Shown: one piece after another, positions 7,991 to 15,975 of the stretch
Layout: the number at the start of each line of letters is the position of its first letter
Numbering within the stretch: the stretch's first letter is position 1
Source: Ignavibacteriales bacterium
GTDB lineage: Bacteria; Bacteroidota; Ignavibacteria; Ignavibacteriales; Melioribacteraceae
Assembly (NCBI GenBank): GCA_020059785.1
Contig: JAGVBL010000402.1
Coordinates: 1 to 19,060 of the forward strand
DNA length: 19,060 nt
Reading direction: 5' to 3'
Notes under the pieces: generated by a model
Databases searched by the model: none
What the model was told of the DNA's origin: nothing
Seen by the model: only the letters and a program-made list of their open reading frames with translations
Position numbers and translations under genes: made by a program

Positions 7991-9187
7991 ATGAAAATTT
8001 TACAACTGCTTCCCAAGATTCCATATCCTCCTTACGATGGACACAAAAAAAGCATGTGGGGGTTAATAAAGCGTCTTTCTGAACGCGGGCACGTAATTGA
8101 TTTAATTGCATACGGGCAAAACCAGGATTACAAAAATCATCTGGGCGAAATTAATAAGTATGCAAATCTGCATGTAGTGGAATGTGTAACGGGTAACAGT
8201 ATAATCGGCGCTATTAAAAATCTGGTCAGCGATGTACCATACAACATTAGCAAATATAAAACAAAGGAATACGAAGAATTTTTAACCAAACATTTATCGC
8301 TCAATAAATATGATGTTATTCACGTTACAAATGCTCATATGGGCTGGACGATTGATGTGATAAGAAAACTATGTAAAACACCGGTTATATTACGCGAGGA
8401 AAATTTTGAGCTTGCTATTATGGAACGATACTATAAGAATCAATCCAATCTGGTTTTAAAGTTATATGCATATTTACAATACAAGAAATTTCTTTCTTAC
8501 GAACCCGTGTTATGCGGAAAATTTAATACCTGTGTTATGATGAGCGATGAAGATGAAAATAGATTGCTTGAACTGAATCCATTGGCAAAAACAAAAGTGA
8601 TTCCGCTTGGAATTGATAAAGAATTGCTGGAGATAGAAAGAGAGGCAACAGAAAAATTTTCTCTTGTTCATGTCGGTTCGTTGGAATGGTATCCCAACTA
8701 TGACGGATTGAAGTGGTTTATTAATAACGTTTTTCCTTTAATTGTTGATAAGTTTAAAGAAACAAAACTTTATCTCTATGGAGGTGGAGTAACAAAGAAT
8801 TTTTATTTTTCAGAATCAATTAAAGATAATATTATTGTAAAGGGATTTGTAACTAATATCTGGGATGATGTTAAAAACAAGTCGCTTGCCGTTGTGCCGT
8901 TGAGGATTGGGAGCGGTATACGTGTAAAGATTCTTGAAATGCTTGCTACGGGATTAAATGTAATTACAACTTCTTTGGGAAAGGAAGGACTTCCGGTTAA
9001 GGATGAAGAAGAATTATTGATTGCAGATGATGAAAATGAATTTGCCCGGAAAATAATTGACTATTTCAACGGGCAATTTGATTCTAAAAAGCTTTCCTTA
9101 AATGGAAAACAATTAATCCGAAAAAAATATTTATGGGAAGAGGTTGCAGAACAATTTGAATCAACTTACAAAGAATTATTAAGATAA
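7991..9187 (+). CDS. Glycosyltransferase family 4
   Basis: This is a 398-residue GT-B glycosyltransferase. The N-terminus MKILQLLPKIPYPPYDGHKK is the characteristic start of a GT4 subgroup found in exopolysaccharide loci, with the acceptor-loop P-P-x-D-G motif. The C-terminal domain has LVHVGSLEWYPNYDGLKWF (225-243), YLYGGG (261-266), and VVPLRIGSGIRVKILEMLAT (301-320) followed by GLNVITTSLGKEGL. In this subgroup the PLRIGSGxRxKxLE block replaces the classical E-x7-E string; its final glutamate (E316) should correspond to the second acid. No membrane segment is evident. The gene follows the GT2 stop by one base and is itself followed after two bases by another GT2, so it lies within a compact operon. 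Donor sugar unknown. Confidence 0.9.
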   Translation: MKILQLLPKIPYPPYDGHKKSMWGLIKRLSERGHVIDLIAYGQNQDYKNHLGEINKYANLHVVECVTGNSIIGAIKNLVSDVPYNISKYKTKEYEEFLTKHLSLNKYDVIHVTNAHMGWTIDVIRKLCKTPVILREENFELAIMERYYKNQSNLVLKLYAYLQYKKFLSYEPVLCGKFNTCVMMSDEDENRLLELNPLAKTKVIPLGIDKELLEIEREATEKFSLVHVGSLEWYPNYDGLKWFINNVFPLIVDKFKETKLYLYGGGVTKNFYFSESIKDNIIVKGFVTNIWDDVKNKSLAVVPLRIGSGIRVKILEMLATGLNVITTSLGKEGLPVKDEEELLIADDENEFARKIIDYFNGQFDSKKLSLNGKQLIRKKYLWEEVAEQFESTYKELLR

Positions 9188-9189
9188 AG

Positions 9190-10353
9190 ATGATTTTCAC
9201 TTTAGAAATATTGTTTTATGTTGCCGGTTTATTGATCATAAACTCATTCTTTATTTATCCGGTTGTGCTTTTTATTAAGAGTAAAAAACAAAATAAACTA
9301 ATTATTGATCTTACTTATAAACCCAAAATATCAATTCTTATTGCTGCATATAATGAAGAAAAGGTAATTGAAGAGAGAATTAAAAATCTTTCGGAACTCA
9401 ATTACGATTTAAGTAAGATTGAGGTTTTTATCGGTTCGGATGCATCTACGGATAGAACTAATGGAATATTAACAGAGCAGAAGAAAAAATATAGCTGGCT
9501 TAATATTTATTTATCCGAAGAAAGACGTGGTAAAGCCGGTATTCTTAACCAACTTTATAAACAAGCCAAAAATGAAATTGTGGTTTTTACAGATGCCAAT
9601 ACTCAATTTAACAGGGATACATTGAATAATCTTATTGAAGATTTTTCTGATGATAATATTGGCGGTGTGTGCGGACGTCTGGTTCTTGTAGATAACGAAA
9701 AAAGTAAGAGCGAAGGTGTTGAAGAAGTTGAGTACTGGAAATATGAAACTATTGTTAAAAAGCTGGAAGGTAAATGCGGAATTCTGCTTGCTGCCAATGG
9801 AGGAATATTTGCAATAAGAAGAGAATTGTTTGAACCAATTCCTACAATTAATGCTGTTACAGACGATCTCTTTGTATCCCTTTCTGTTATTGCAGAAGGT
9901 TATAAATTTTCATACAGAAACGATGCTGTTGCTTACGAAGAAACCGGAAAGGATGTAAGTGCCGAGTACAGAAGGAAAGTCCGGTTTGGTGCCACTAATT
10001 TTCAGACTCTTATTTATTTTAAAAAATTATTGTGGAATAAAAATAAATTCTTAAGCTATGCCTTTTTCTCTCATAAAGTAACAAGATGGTTTTTACCCCT
10101 TTTGTTGGTTCTATTATTTTTAACCGGTGCAATTACATCAGGCCATAATGATATTATAAGTAAAATATTTTATTTACAGGTAATAATTTATTTGCTTGCC
10201 TTGTGCGGATATTTGTTATCGCAGATAAAAATAAGAATTCCTCTTTTTTCAATTCCTTACTTTTTTGTGATATCTAATATTGCAATTGCAGAAGGGTTCC
10301 TAAAATTTATTAGAAGAAAACATAGTGTTATCTGGAAATCCACAGAGAGATAA
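9190..10353 (+). CDS. Membrane-bound glycosyltransferase family 2 (processive-like architecture)
   Basis: This is a 387-residue GT2 enzyme with one N-terminal membrane helix (about 5-30), a cytoplasmic GT-A domain (about 45-280) and two or three C-terminal helices (about 300-365). This is the layout of the BcsA/NodC/HasA-like branch. Motifs: SILIAAYNEEKVIEERI (48-64), GSDASTDRT (82-90) with D84, FTDANTQF (133-140) with D135 in the DxD position, TDDLF (224-228), and AEYRRKVRFG (258-267) in the place of the Q/R-xxRW acceptor motif. The final motif departs from the strict QxxRW of cellulose and hyaluronan synthases, and the protein has fewer C-terminal helices. A single transfer step is therefore as likely as polymerisation. 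It starts two bases after the previous gene and ends two bases before lhgO. If processive, it could make a backbone independent of the Wzx/Wzy route. Confidence 0.85.
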   Translation: MIFTLEILFYVAGLLIINSFFIYPVVLFIKSKKQNKLIIDLTYKPKISILIAAYNEEKVIEERIKNLSELNYDLSKIEVFIGSDASTDRTNGILTEQKKKYSWLNIYLSEERRGKAGILNQLYKQAKNEIVVFTDANTQFNRDTLNNLIEDFSDDNIGGVCGRLVLVDNEKSKSEGVEEVEYWKYETIVKKLEGKCGILLAANGGIFAIRRELFEPIPTINAVTDDLFVSLSVIAEGYKFSYRNDAVAYEETGKDVSAEYRRKVRFGATNFQTLIYFKKLLWNKNKFLSYAFFSHKVTRWFLPLLLVLLFLTGAITSGHNDIISKIFYLQVIIYLLALCGYLLSQIKIRIPLFSIPYFFVISNIAIAEGFLKFIRRKHSVIWKSTER

Positions 10354-10355
10354 AA

Positions 10356-11552
10356 ATGAATTATGATATTATTGTTGTCGGGGCTGGAATTGTTGGTCTG
10401 GCATCTGCTCTTAAAATTCTTGAGAAAAATCCTTCTTTAAAATTATTGATTCTGGAAAAGGAAGATTCCATTGCTAAACATCAAACAGGTAATAACAGCG
10501 GTGTTATTCATTCTGGAATTTATTACAAACCCGGCTCGCTAAAATCAACTAATTGCTTGAATGGATATAAAATGCTCCTCGATTTTTGTGATAAACACGA
10601 AGTTAAATATGATATATGCGGCAAGGTTATTGTCGCAACATCTGAAAAAGAAATTCCTTACATGAAAAATTTATATGAGAGAGGTTTGCAGAACGGATTA
10701 ACCGGATTAAAAATATTAAACCCGGATGAAGTAAAAGAAATTGAACCGCATGTTGAGTGTAAAGCATCTATTAAAGTTCCTCAAACCGGAATAATTGATT
10801 ACACAGAAGTGTGTAATAAATATCTTGAATTAATTCTCAATCAGGGTTCTTCTATTAAATTCAATGAAAGTGTTACCGGTATAAATATCAAATCCGATCA
10901 TTGTGAAGTAATTACTCAGAACTCTGCTTATGAATCCAGGTTTGTTGTTACATGTGCAGGATTGCAATCCGATAGAATTGCAAAGATGACTCATCCCGAA
11001 CTTCAAATAAAAATTATTCCTTTTAGAGGTGAGTATTACACAATCAAAAAGGAAAAACATTACCTTGTAAAGAATTTAATATATCCGGTTCCAAATCCTG
11101 AATTTCCTTTTCTGGGTGTTCACTTTACCAGAATGATTGATGACGAAGGAGAAGCCGGACCAAATGCTGTTTTGGCTTTCAAAAGGGAAGGATATACTAA
11201 AACAAGTTTTAATTTAGGTGATGCAGTTGAAACTTTTGCCTTCCCCGGTTTTCACAAAGTTATTAAAAGGAACTGGAAAGTTGGTATTGGTGAATTTTAC
11301 AGATCATATTATAAACCGGCTTTTGTTAAGGCGCTTCAAAAATTAGTTCCGGAGATTCAGAGCGAAGATCTTGTTGTTGGAGGTGCCGGTATTCGTGCCC
11401 AGGCATGCAGTAAAGACGGCGGATTGTTAGATGATTTTTACATTGTAGAGCATAAAAGAATTTTCCATGTTTGTAATGCACCTTCGCCGGCTGCAACAAG
11501 TTCGTTATCAATTGGCGATTATTTAGCTAATAAAGTATTATCTAATTTTTAG
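10356..11552 (+). CDS. lhgO: L-2-hydroxyglutarate oxidase/dehydrogenase (LhgO), FAD-dependent
   Basis: This is a 398-residue flavoprotein of the DAAO superfamily. LhgO oxidises L-2-hydroxyglutarate to 2-oxoglutarate with FAD and, in E. coli, passes electrons to the membrane quinone pool. The dinucleotide-binding motif VVGAGIVGLASA lies at residues 7-18. The family block KHQTGNNSGVIHSGIYYKPG (41-60) and the segments FRGEYYTIKKE, IYPVPNPEFPFLGVHFTRMI, GPNAVLAFKREGY, GGAGIRAQACSKDGG and CNAPSPAATSSLSIGDYL match LhgO along its whole length. One difference is Asn46 where E. coli LhgO, as I recall it, has His (TGHNSG). The length fits the family. It is sandwiched two bases after a GT2 and 16 bases before the initiating transferase, with AGAGAG as ribosome binding site, so it is co-transcribed with glycan genes. 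A sugar-acid or 2-hydroxyacid role in glycan synthesis is possible but unproven. Confidence 0.92.
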   Translation: MNYDIIVVGAGIVGLASALKILEKNPSLKLLILEKEDSIAKHQTGNNSGVIHSGIYYKPGSLKSTNCLNGYKMLLDFCDKHEVKYDICGKVIVATSEKEIPYMKNLYERGLQNGLTGLKILNPDEVKEIEPHVECKASIKVPQTGIIDYTEVCNKYLELILNQGSSIKFNESVTGINIKSDHCEVITQNSAYESRFVVTCAGLQSDRIAKMTHPELQIKIIPFRGEYYTIKKEKHYLVKNLIYPVPNPEFPFLGVHFTRMIDDEGEAGPNAVLAFKREGYTKTSFNLGDAVETFAFPGFHKVIKRNWKVGIGEFYRSYYKPAFVKALQKLVPEIQSEDLVVGGAGIRAQACSKDGGLLDDFYIVEHKRIFHVCNAPSPAATSSLSIGDYLANKVLSNF

Positions 11553-11568
11553 TTTTAACAGGTGTTGA

Positions 11569-12972
11569 TTGAATAAAAAAGTTGAAAAACTATTAATCCT
11601 TATTACGGATTTCTTTACCGTTAATCTTTCCTGGATACTCTTTTTTTATTTAAGAGTTAATACCGGCTGGTTCGATTTATTATCACAGCCCGATTTTCTT
11701 CTTCCGCTTTTTGCAGTTTATATCTACTGGTTAATAATTTTCACATTTGTCGGTATGTATAGAACCTGGTTTGCTTTATCAAGGTTCGATGAATTATCAA
11801 CATTATTCAAAGCTTCGTTTGTAGGTATCTTTATTCTTCTCTTCCTTATAATGTGGGATGATTATGTAACCGGTTCTGTATCCGCATTCCGTTTCTACAT
11901 TTTTCTTTACTGGGCTATCTTTCTATTTCTTGTAGGAAGCGGCAGATTAATTGTAAGAAGTGTTCAGCGCAATTTATTAATTAAAGGAATTGGAAGAAGG
12001 AATGCCCTTATTATCGGTTTTAATGATAGAGCAAATCAAATTCACGATACAATTTTAGATCACCGTGCACTCGGTCTTGATGTTGTTGCTTATATAGCAG
12101 TATTTGAAAAGAACCTGAATAAAGAGCATAAAAATGTTAAAGTTATAGATACCATTGCTAATCTGGAAAGCATTCTGGAAAAATATAATATTAAGAATAT
12201 TATTATTTCCATTGAAAGACATAATGAAGATACTCTGCTTGAAATTATTTCAAAATGTGAAGGGAAAAATATTTCGATAAAAATTGTTCCTGATCTTTAT
12301 GACATAATCAGTGGTCAGGCAAGAACTTCGCAGATTTACGGTGTTCCGCTTATTGATGTTATGCCGGAATTAATGCCCGAATGGGAAAAGAAACTTAAAC
12401 GCTTGATGGATATATTACTTTCACTTATTCTTATCATAATTACTTTTCCTATTACATTACTTACATCAATAGCAATAAAACTGGAAAGTAAAGGACCAAT
12501 TTTTTATAGACAGGAAAGAATGGGAATGAGCGGAAAGATATTCCGGATTGTTAAATTCAGAACAATGATTGCAGATGCAGAAAAACACACAGGACCTGTC
12601 TGGTCTACTAAGGATGATCCGCGTATAACAAAAGTTGGAAAGTTAATACGTAAAATCCGTGTTGATGAAATTCCGCAAGTTTATAATGTGCTTAAAGGTG
12701 ATATGAGTTTTGTTGGTCCGCGTCCGGAACGACCGTTCTTTGTTGAAAAATTATCTAATGAAATTCCACTTTACAAACGTAGATTAAAAGTTAGACCCGG
12801 AATAACCGGCTGGGCTCAGGTTAAACATAAGTATGATGAAACTATTGAAGACGTTAAAGTGAAATTACGATACGATCTTTTTTATATTGAGAATATTAGT
12901 TTAAGAATGGATTTCAAAATTTTATTCAGAACAGTTTTTGTTGTTCTTTTTGGTAAAGGGCATTATGATTAA
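11569..12972 (+). CDS. Undecaprenyl-phosphate sugar-1-phosphate transferase (WbaP-like polyprenyl glycosylphosphotransferase)
   Basis: This 467-residue enzyme is the probable initiating step of repeat-unit synthesis, moving a hexose-1-phosphate from UDP-sugar to undecaprenyl phosphate. It has four N-terminal helices (about 9-30, 43-65, 80-97 and 107-127), a Rossmann-like domain beginning RRNALIIGFNDRA (143-155) and running to about 250, a membrane-embedded helix (about 280-303), and the bacterial sugar transferase domain. That domain shows GPIFYRQERMGMSGKIF (309-325), KFRTM (329-333), the catalytic Asp-Glu pair in VDEIPQ (D366, E367), SFVGPRPE (380-387) and RPGITGWAQV (409-418). All key residues are intact. 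The start is TTG at 11569; a TGA lies directly upstream in frame, and AGG at 11560-11562 is six bases away. The sugar cannot be assigned; UDP-glucose, galactose or N-acetyl sugars are all possible. It is the last gene before the hexamer repeat. Confidence 0.93.
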   Translation: MNKKVEKLLILITDFFTVNLSWILFFYLRVNTGWFDLLSQPDFLLPLFAVYIYWLIIFTFVGMYRTWFALSRFDELSTLFKASFVGIFILLFLIMWDDYVTGSVSAFRFYIFLYWAIFLFLVGSGRLIVRSVQRNLLIKGIGRRNALIIGFNDRANQIHDTILDHRALGLDVVAYIAVFEKNLNKEHKNVKVIDTIANLESILEKYNIKNIIISIERHNEDTLLEIISKCEGKNISIKIVPDLYDIISGQARTSQIYGVPLIDVMPELMPEWEKKLKRLMDILLSLILIIITFPITLLTSIAIKLESKGPIFYRQERMGMSGKIFRIVKFRTMIADAEKHTGPVWSTKDDPRITKVGKLIRKIRVDEIPQVYNVLKGDMSFVGPRPERPFFVEKLSNEIPLYKRRLKVRPGITGWAQVKHKYDETIEDVKVKLRYDLFYIENISLRMDFKILFRTVFVVLFGKGHYD

Positions 12973-12992
12973 GTAATTGTGATCTTATTATA

Positions 12993-13142
12993 GAGCATGA
13001 GCAAGAGCATGAACAAGAGCAAGAGCATGAACAAGAGTAAGAGCATGAGCAAGATCAAGAGCATGAGCAAGATAAAGATCATGAGCAAGATCAAGAGCAT
13101 GAGCAAGATAAAGATCATGAGCAAGAGCAAGATCAAGAGAAA
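12993..13142. repeat. Degenerate hexamer minisatellite (GAGCAW) with 36-base higher-order repeat
   Basis: Twenty-five consecutive six-base units fill 150 bases, almost all variants of GAGCAT, GAGCAA, GATCAA, GATCAT, GATAAA and GAACAA, with no insertion or deletion disturbing the period. Units 12-17 (13059-13094) and 18-23 (13095-13130) form a 36-base direct repeat differing at one base, showing that blocks were duplicated after the hexamers diverged. The + strand is strongly purine-rich. The array sits in a 284-base gap (12973-13256) between the initiating transferase and the mannose synthase-like gene. The rest of the gap is plain AT-rich sequence in which I see no convincing promoter, terminator or RNA. 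A 59-codon frame (12997-13176, mostly Ser-Lys-Met-Ile) runs through it, but it has no ribosome binding site and follows from the repeat period. Confidence 0.93.
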
Positions 13143-13256
13143 TAATGGTGAGATAGAGAACCGGAATAAAACATAGAAGCGAATTAAAAATATTTTATAA
13201 AATTAGGTTCAACTGATATTTATAAAACAATATTTTGATACTGATAAATATTTCTA

Positions 13257-13976
13257 ATGAAAACATTAGTAATAATACCGACATACAACGAACTGAAAAA
13301 TGTTCAGAAACTACTTCCCGAAATCCTGGAAAATTATCCGGAACTTAATCTACTTGTAGTTGATGATAATTCTCCGGATGGGACAGCCAATTTTATTGAG
13401 GAATACTCAAAGAAAGATTCGCGTGTTCATTTAATTAAACGGAACGGGAAGTTGGGATTGGGGACTGCTTATGTTGCCGGATTTAAGTATGCTATTTCAA
13501 ATAATTACGATGCTATAATTCAGATGGATGCAGATTTTTCTCATGATCCTAAGGAGATAAAAAATTTTATAGAATTGATTCCCATTTATGATCTTGTTAT
13601 CGGCAGCAGGTACATTTACGGTGTTCGTGTAATCAATTGGCCGATAAGAAGATTACTGTTAAGCTATTTCGCAAATCTTTACACAAGAATAATTACCGGA
13701 CTTCCTGTTAAAGACGGAACCGGCGGATATAAGTGTATCAGGAAAGAAGTTCTTCAATCAATCGATCTCGATAAAATTCACTCTAACGGATATTCATTCC
13801 AGATTGAAATTAATTTTCTTGCATGGAAGAAAAATTTTAAGCTTACCGAAATGCCTATCGTATTTGTTGACCGTGTTAAGGGAAGTTCTAAAATGTCTAA
13901 GAAAATTGTTTACGAAGCAGTTTTTATGGTGTGGAAGTTAAGAATAAAAAGTATGCTGGGACTCCTTGGTAAATGA
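13257..13976 (+). CDS. Polyprenol-phosphate mannosyltransferase (dolichyl-phosphate mannose synthase-like GT2)
   Basis: This is a 239-residue GT-A family 2 enzyme of the DPM1/Ppm1 type, which transfers mannose (or glucose) from a nucleotide sugar to polyprenyl phosphate, giving a lipid-linked donor for reactions outside the cytoplasm. Motifs: VIIPTYNELKNV (5-16), VVDDNSPDGT (34-43), IQMDADFSHDPKEI (88-101) with the DAD metal motif, VIGSRYIYG (114-122), WPIRRLLLSYFANL (128-141), KDGTGGYKCIRKEVL (152-166) and NGYSFQIE (177-184). The protein is of the short, soluble class without the C-terminal membrane helices seen in larger relatives. The ATG at 13257 has no clear Shine-Dalgarno sequence. Its stop overlaps the next gene by four bases (ATGA), so the two are translationally coupled. 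Members of this group are widespread in this position style, and donor specificity is uncertain. No partner GT-C transferase is present in the window. Confidence 0.9.
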   Translation: MKTLVIIPTYNELKNVQKLLPEILENYPELNLLVVDDNSPDGTANFIEEYSKKDSRVHLIKRNGKLGLGTAYVAGFKYAISNNYDAIIQMDADFSHDPKEIKNFIELIPIYDLVIGSRYIYGVRVINWPIRRLLLSYFANLYTRIITGLPVKDGTGGYKCIRKEVLQSIDLDKIHSNGYSFQIEINFLAWKKNFKLTEMPIVFVDRVKGSSKMSKKIVYEAVFMVWKLRIKSMLGLLGK

Positions 13977-15973
13977 ACAGCACAATTGACCTATCGATTA
14001 TAATTGTTAATTACAATGTGAAGGAATTCCTTCTCAATTTGTTGCAGTCCATTAATAACGCAAAAAATAATTATTCACTGGAAATTATTGTTGTTGATAA
14101 TGCATCGGACGACGGCAGTGTTGAGTTGATAAAGGAAAAGTATCCTAATATAAAATTAATAGTTAACAATACAAATGTTGGGTTCGGATCGGCAAATAAT
14201 CAGGCGCTTCAAATAGCAAAGGGGAAATATTTCCTTCTTATAAATCCTGATACAATTGTTAAGGAAAATACTTTCAAAGAAATGATTAACTTTTTTGAGC
14301 GGACTCCTTCTGCCGGAATTGCCGGTTGCAAAGTTTTGAACCCTGACGGCACTTTACAGCTTGCATGTAGAAGAGGATTTCCCGGACCATGGACGTCATT
14401 TACTAAAGTGATGGGACTGAGCCGGTTATTCCCTAACAGCAAATTTTTTGCACGGTATAACCTTACATATTTAGATGAGAATCAAACATACGAAGTTGAT
14501 GCTGTAAGCGGTGCTTTTATGATGATGAGGGGAGAATTGTATCAAAAGATCGGCGGATTCGATCAGCAGTTCTTTATGTACGGCGAGGATCTGGATCTCT
14601 GCTATCGTACACAAAAATCGGGCTATAAAGTTTACTATGTTCATACAACGGAGATAATTCACTTTAAGGGAGAAAGTACAAAGCGAAGCAGCATCGATGA
14701 AACAAAAATTTTCTATAATGCTATGCATCTTTTTGTCCGTAAACATTTTTCATCATCATTGCTTATAGAATCAATTCTTCAGGTGGCAATTATTTTCCGT
14801 AAAATAATTGCATTTGCAAATGTTTACCGTCTTTCAATATTAAGTATCGTAATCGATTTTATACTTTTTCTTACATCAGTCTGGGGTGCCGAACAACTCT
14901 ATAGTAAAGAGAACTGGCATGGTTTCCCAGAATTCAGCAAGCCATGGGTTTATATTCTTCCGGCTCTTCTTCAAATTATTATCTCCCTTTTTAACGGAAA
15001 TTATAAAAGGAAATCTCTATCGACATTAAGAACTCTGGTTTCATTGTTCTATGGTTTTATTATTCTATCCTCGCTTACATTTTTTTTCAAACAAGTTGCG
15101 TTCAGCCGTGCTGTTGTTCTTATCACTTATTTAATTTCATTATTAGCATTTCCATTATGGCGAATTTTCATAAAAGTATTTTTCAGAATCGGTCTTGAAA
15201 GCGATACAAAAAAATCCAGAACACTTATTGTTGGTAATGAAAACAAAGCACTGGAGTTAACTTCCAAACTGAAGTCCGATTTCAGAAATCTCTATCAGGT
15301 TATTGGATTTATAGGGCTTACGAGAAAAAGTATTGGTAGCCAGGTAGGAACATATAAAGTTTTAGGTACCCTGGAGAATATTAAAAAAATAATTTTAGAT
15401 GAGAAAATTGATAAAGTAATTTTTTCTTCGGATGGAATTTCATTCGATCAGATGTTCTCTGCTGTTGCAACTTCCCAGGGTGAGAATGTTGAATTTATGG
15501 TTGCCGGTAAAGAACTCGATTATCTTGTAGGTAAGTCGTCTATAACTATGCTTGATGACATTCCGCTTTTAAAAGTTCAGTATAACATCTCGTCAATTTT
15601 TCACCGGATAACAAAACAGATATTCGACTTCTTTTTCAGTTTAATCTTAATTTTACTTTTGGTTTACCCTTTAATATATTTGATCACAAAGTTCACATCT
15701 AAGAAGAGAGATTTCTTTCAATTCATTCTCGGTATTCCGAAAGTTATTAAGGGAGAAAAGAGTTTTGTAGGGCCAATGAGCAATTCTTATTATGGTGAAC
15801 TTTTTGTTGGAAAAACGGGATTAACCGGGTTATGGTATGTTGAAAATGTTGACAGGAATGATACCGCTGAAATAAAAAATCTCGATCTCTTTTATGCAAA
15901 GAATCAAAATATATGGTTCGATTTTGAAATTCTGGGCAGATCTTTTTCTAAAATGTTTTTTGGAACGGAGTAA
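13973..15973 (+). CDS. Fusion: GT2 glycosyltransferase + WbaP-like membrane scaffold with catalytic core missing
   Basis: This 666-residue protein has two parts. Residues 1 to about 265 are a rhamnosyltransferase-like GT2 domain with LSIIIVNYNVKEF (7-19), VVDNASDDGSVE (40-51), NVGFGSANNQAL (68-79), LINPDT (89-94, NPD in the DxD position), SGAFMMMRGE (179-188) and FMYGEDLDLCYR (201-212). Residues about 285-400 hold four to five membrane helices, and 415-530 a Rossmann-like domain (RTLIVGNENKALELTSKLK). From 549 a helix and a short tail recall the C-terminus of WbaP-like enzymes: KGEKSFVGP (593-601), GKTGLTGLWYV (613-623) and LDLFYAKNQNIWFDFEIL. Compared with the intact enzyme at 11569-12972, the stretch holding GPIFYRQER, KFRTM and the catalytic Asp-Glu (about 60 residues) is absent, so phosphoglycosyltransferase activity is unlikely. 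The reading frame is otherwise clean. I infer a membrane-anchored glycosyltransferase whose scaffold may dock onto lipid-linked substrate or the initiating enzyme. Confidence 0.85.
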   Translation: MNSTIDLSIIIVNYNVKEFLLNLLQSINNAKNNYSLEIIVVDNASDDGSVELIKEKYPNIKLIVNNTNVGFGSANNQALQIAKGKYFLLINPDTIVKENTFKEMINFFERTPSAGIAGCKVLNPDGTLQLACRRGFPGPWTSFTKVMGLSRLFPNSKFFARYNLTYLDENQTYEVDAVSGAFMMMRGELYQKIGGFDQQFFMYGEDLDLCYRTQKSGYKVYYVHTTEIIHFKGESTKRSSIDETKIFYNAMHLFVRKHFSSSLLIESILQVAIIFRKIIAFANVYRLSILSIVIDFILFLTSVWGAEQLYSKENWHGFPEFSKPWVYILPALLQIIISLFNGNYKRKSLSTLRTLVSLFYGFIILSSLTFFFKQVAFSRAVVLITYLISLLAFPLWRIFIKVFFRIGLESDTKKSRTLIVGNENKALELTSKLKSDFRNLYQVIGFIGLTRKSIGSQVGTYKVLGTLENIKKIILDEKIDKVIFSSDGISFDQMFSAVATSQGENVEFMVAGKELDYLVGKSSITMLDDIPLLKVQYNISSIFHRITKQIFDFFFSLILILLLVYPLIYLITKFTSKKRDFFQFILGIPKVIKGEKSFVGPMSNSYYGELFVGKTGLTGLWYVENVDRNDTAEIKNLDLFYAKNQNIWFDFEILGRSFSKMFFGTE

Positions 15974-15975
15974 AA

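Noticed and set aside
12997..13176. A 59-codon open frame through the hexamer array (Ser-Met-Ser-Lys-type repeats)
   Set aside because: It has no ribosome binding site and is compositionally just the six-base period read as Ser-Lys/Met/Ile pairs. A long open frame is also expected on the opposite strand, because few hexamer variants contain stop codons.
14471..14746. Minus-strand open frames such as this one and others at 511-720, 3986-4231, 10830-11060 and 15904-16167
   Set aside because: They lie wholly or almost wholly opposite well-supported + strand genes, have no recognisable domains, and their sequences look like reverse shadows of conserved codons.
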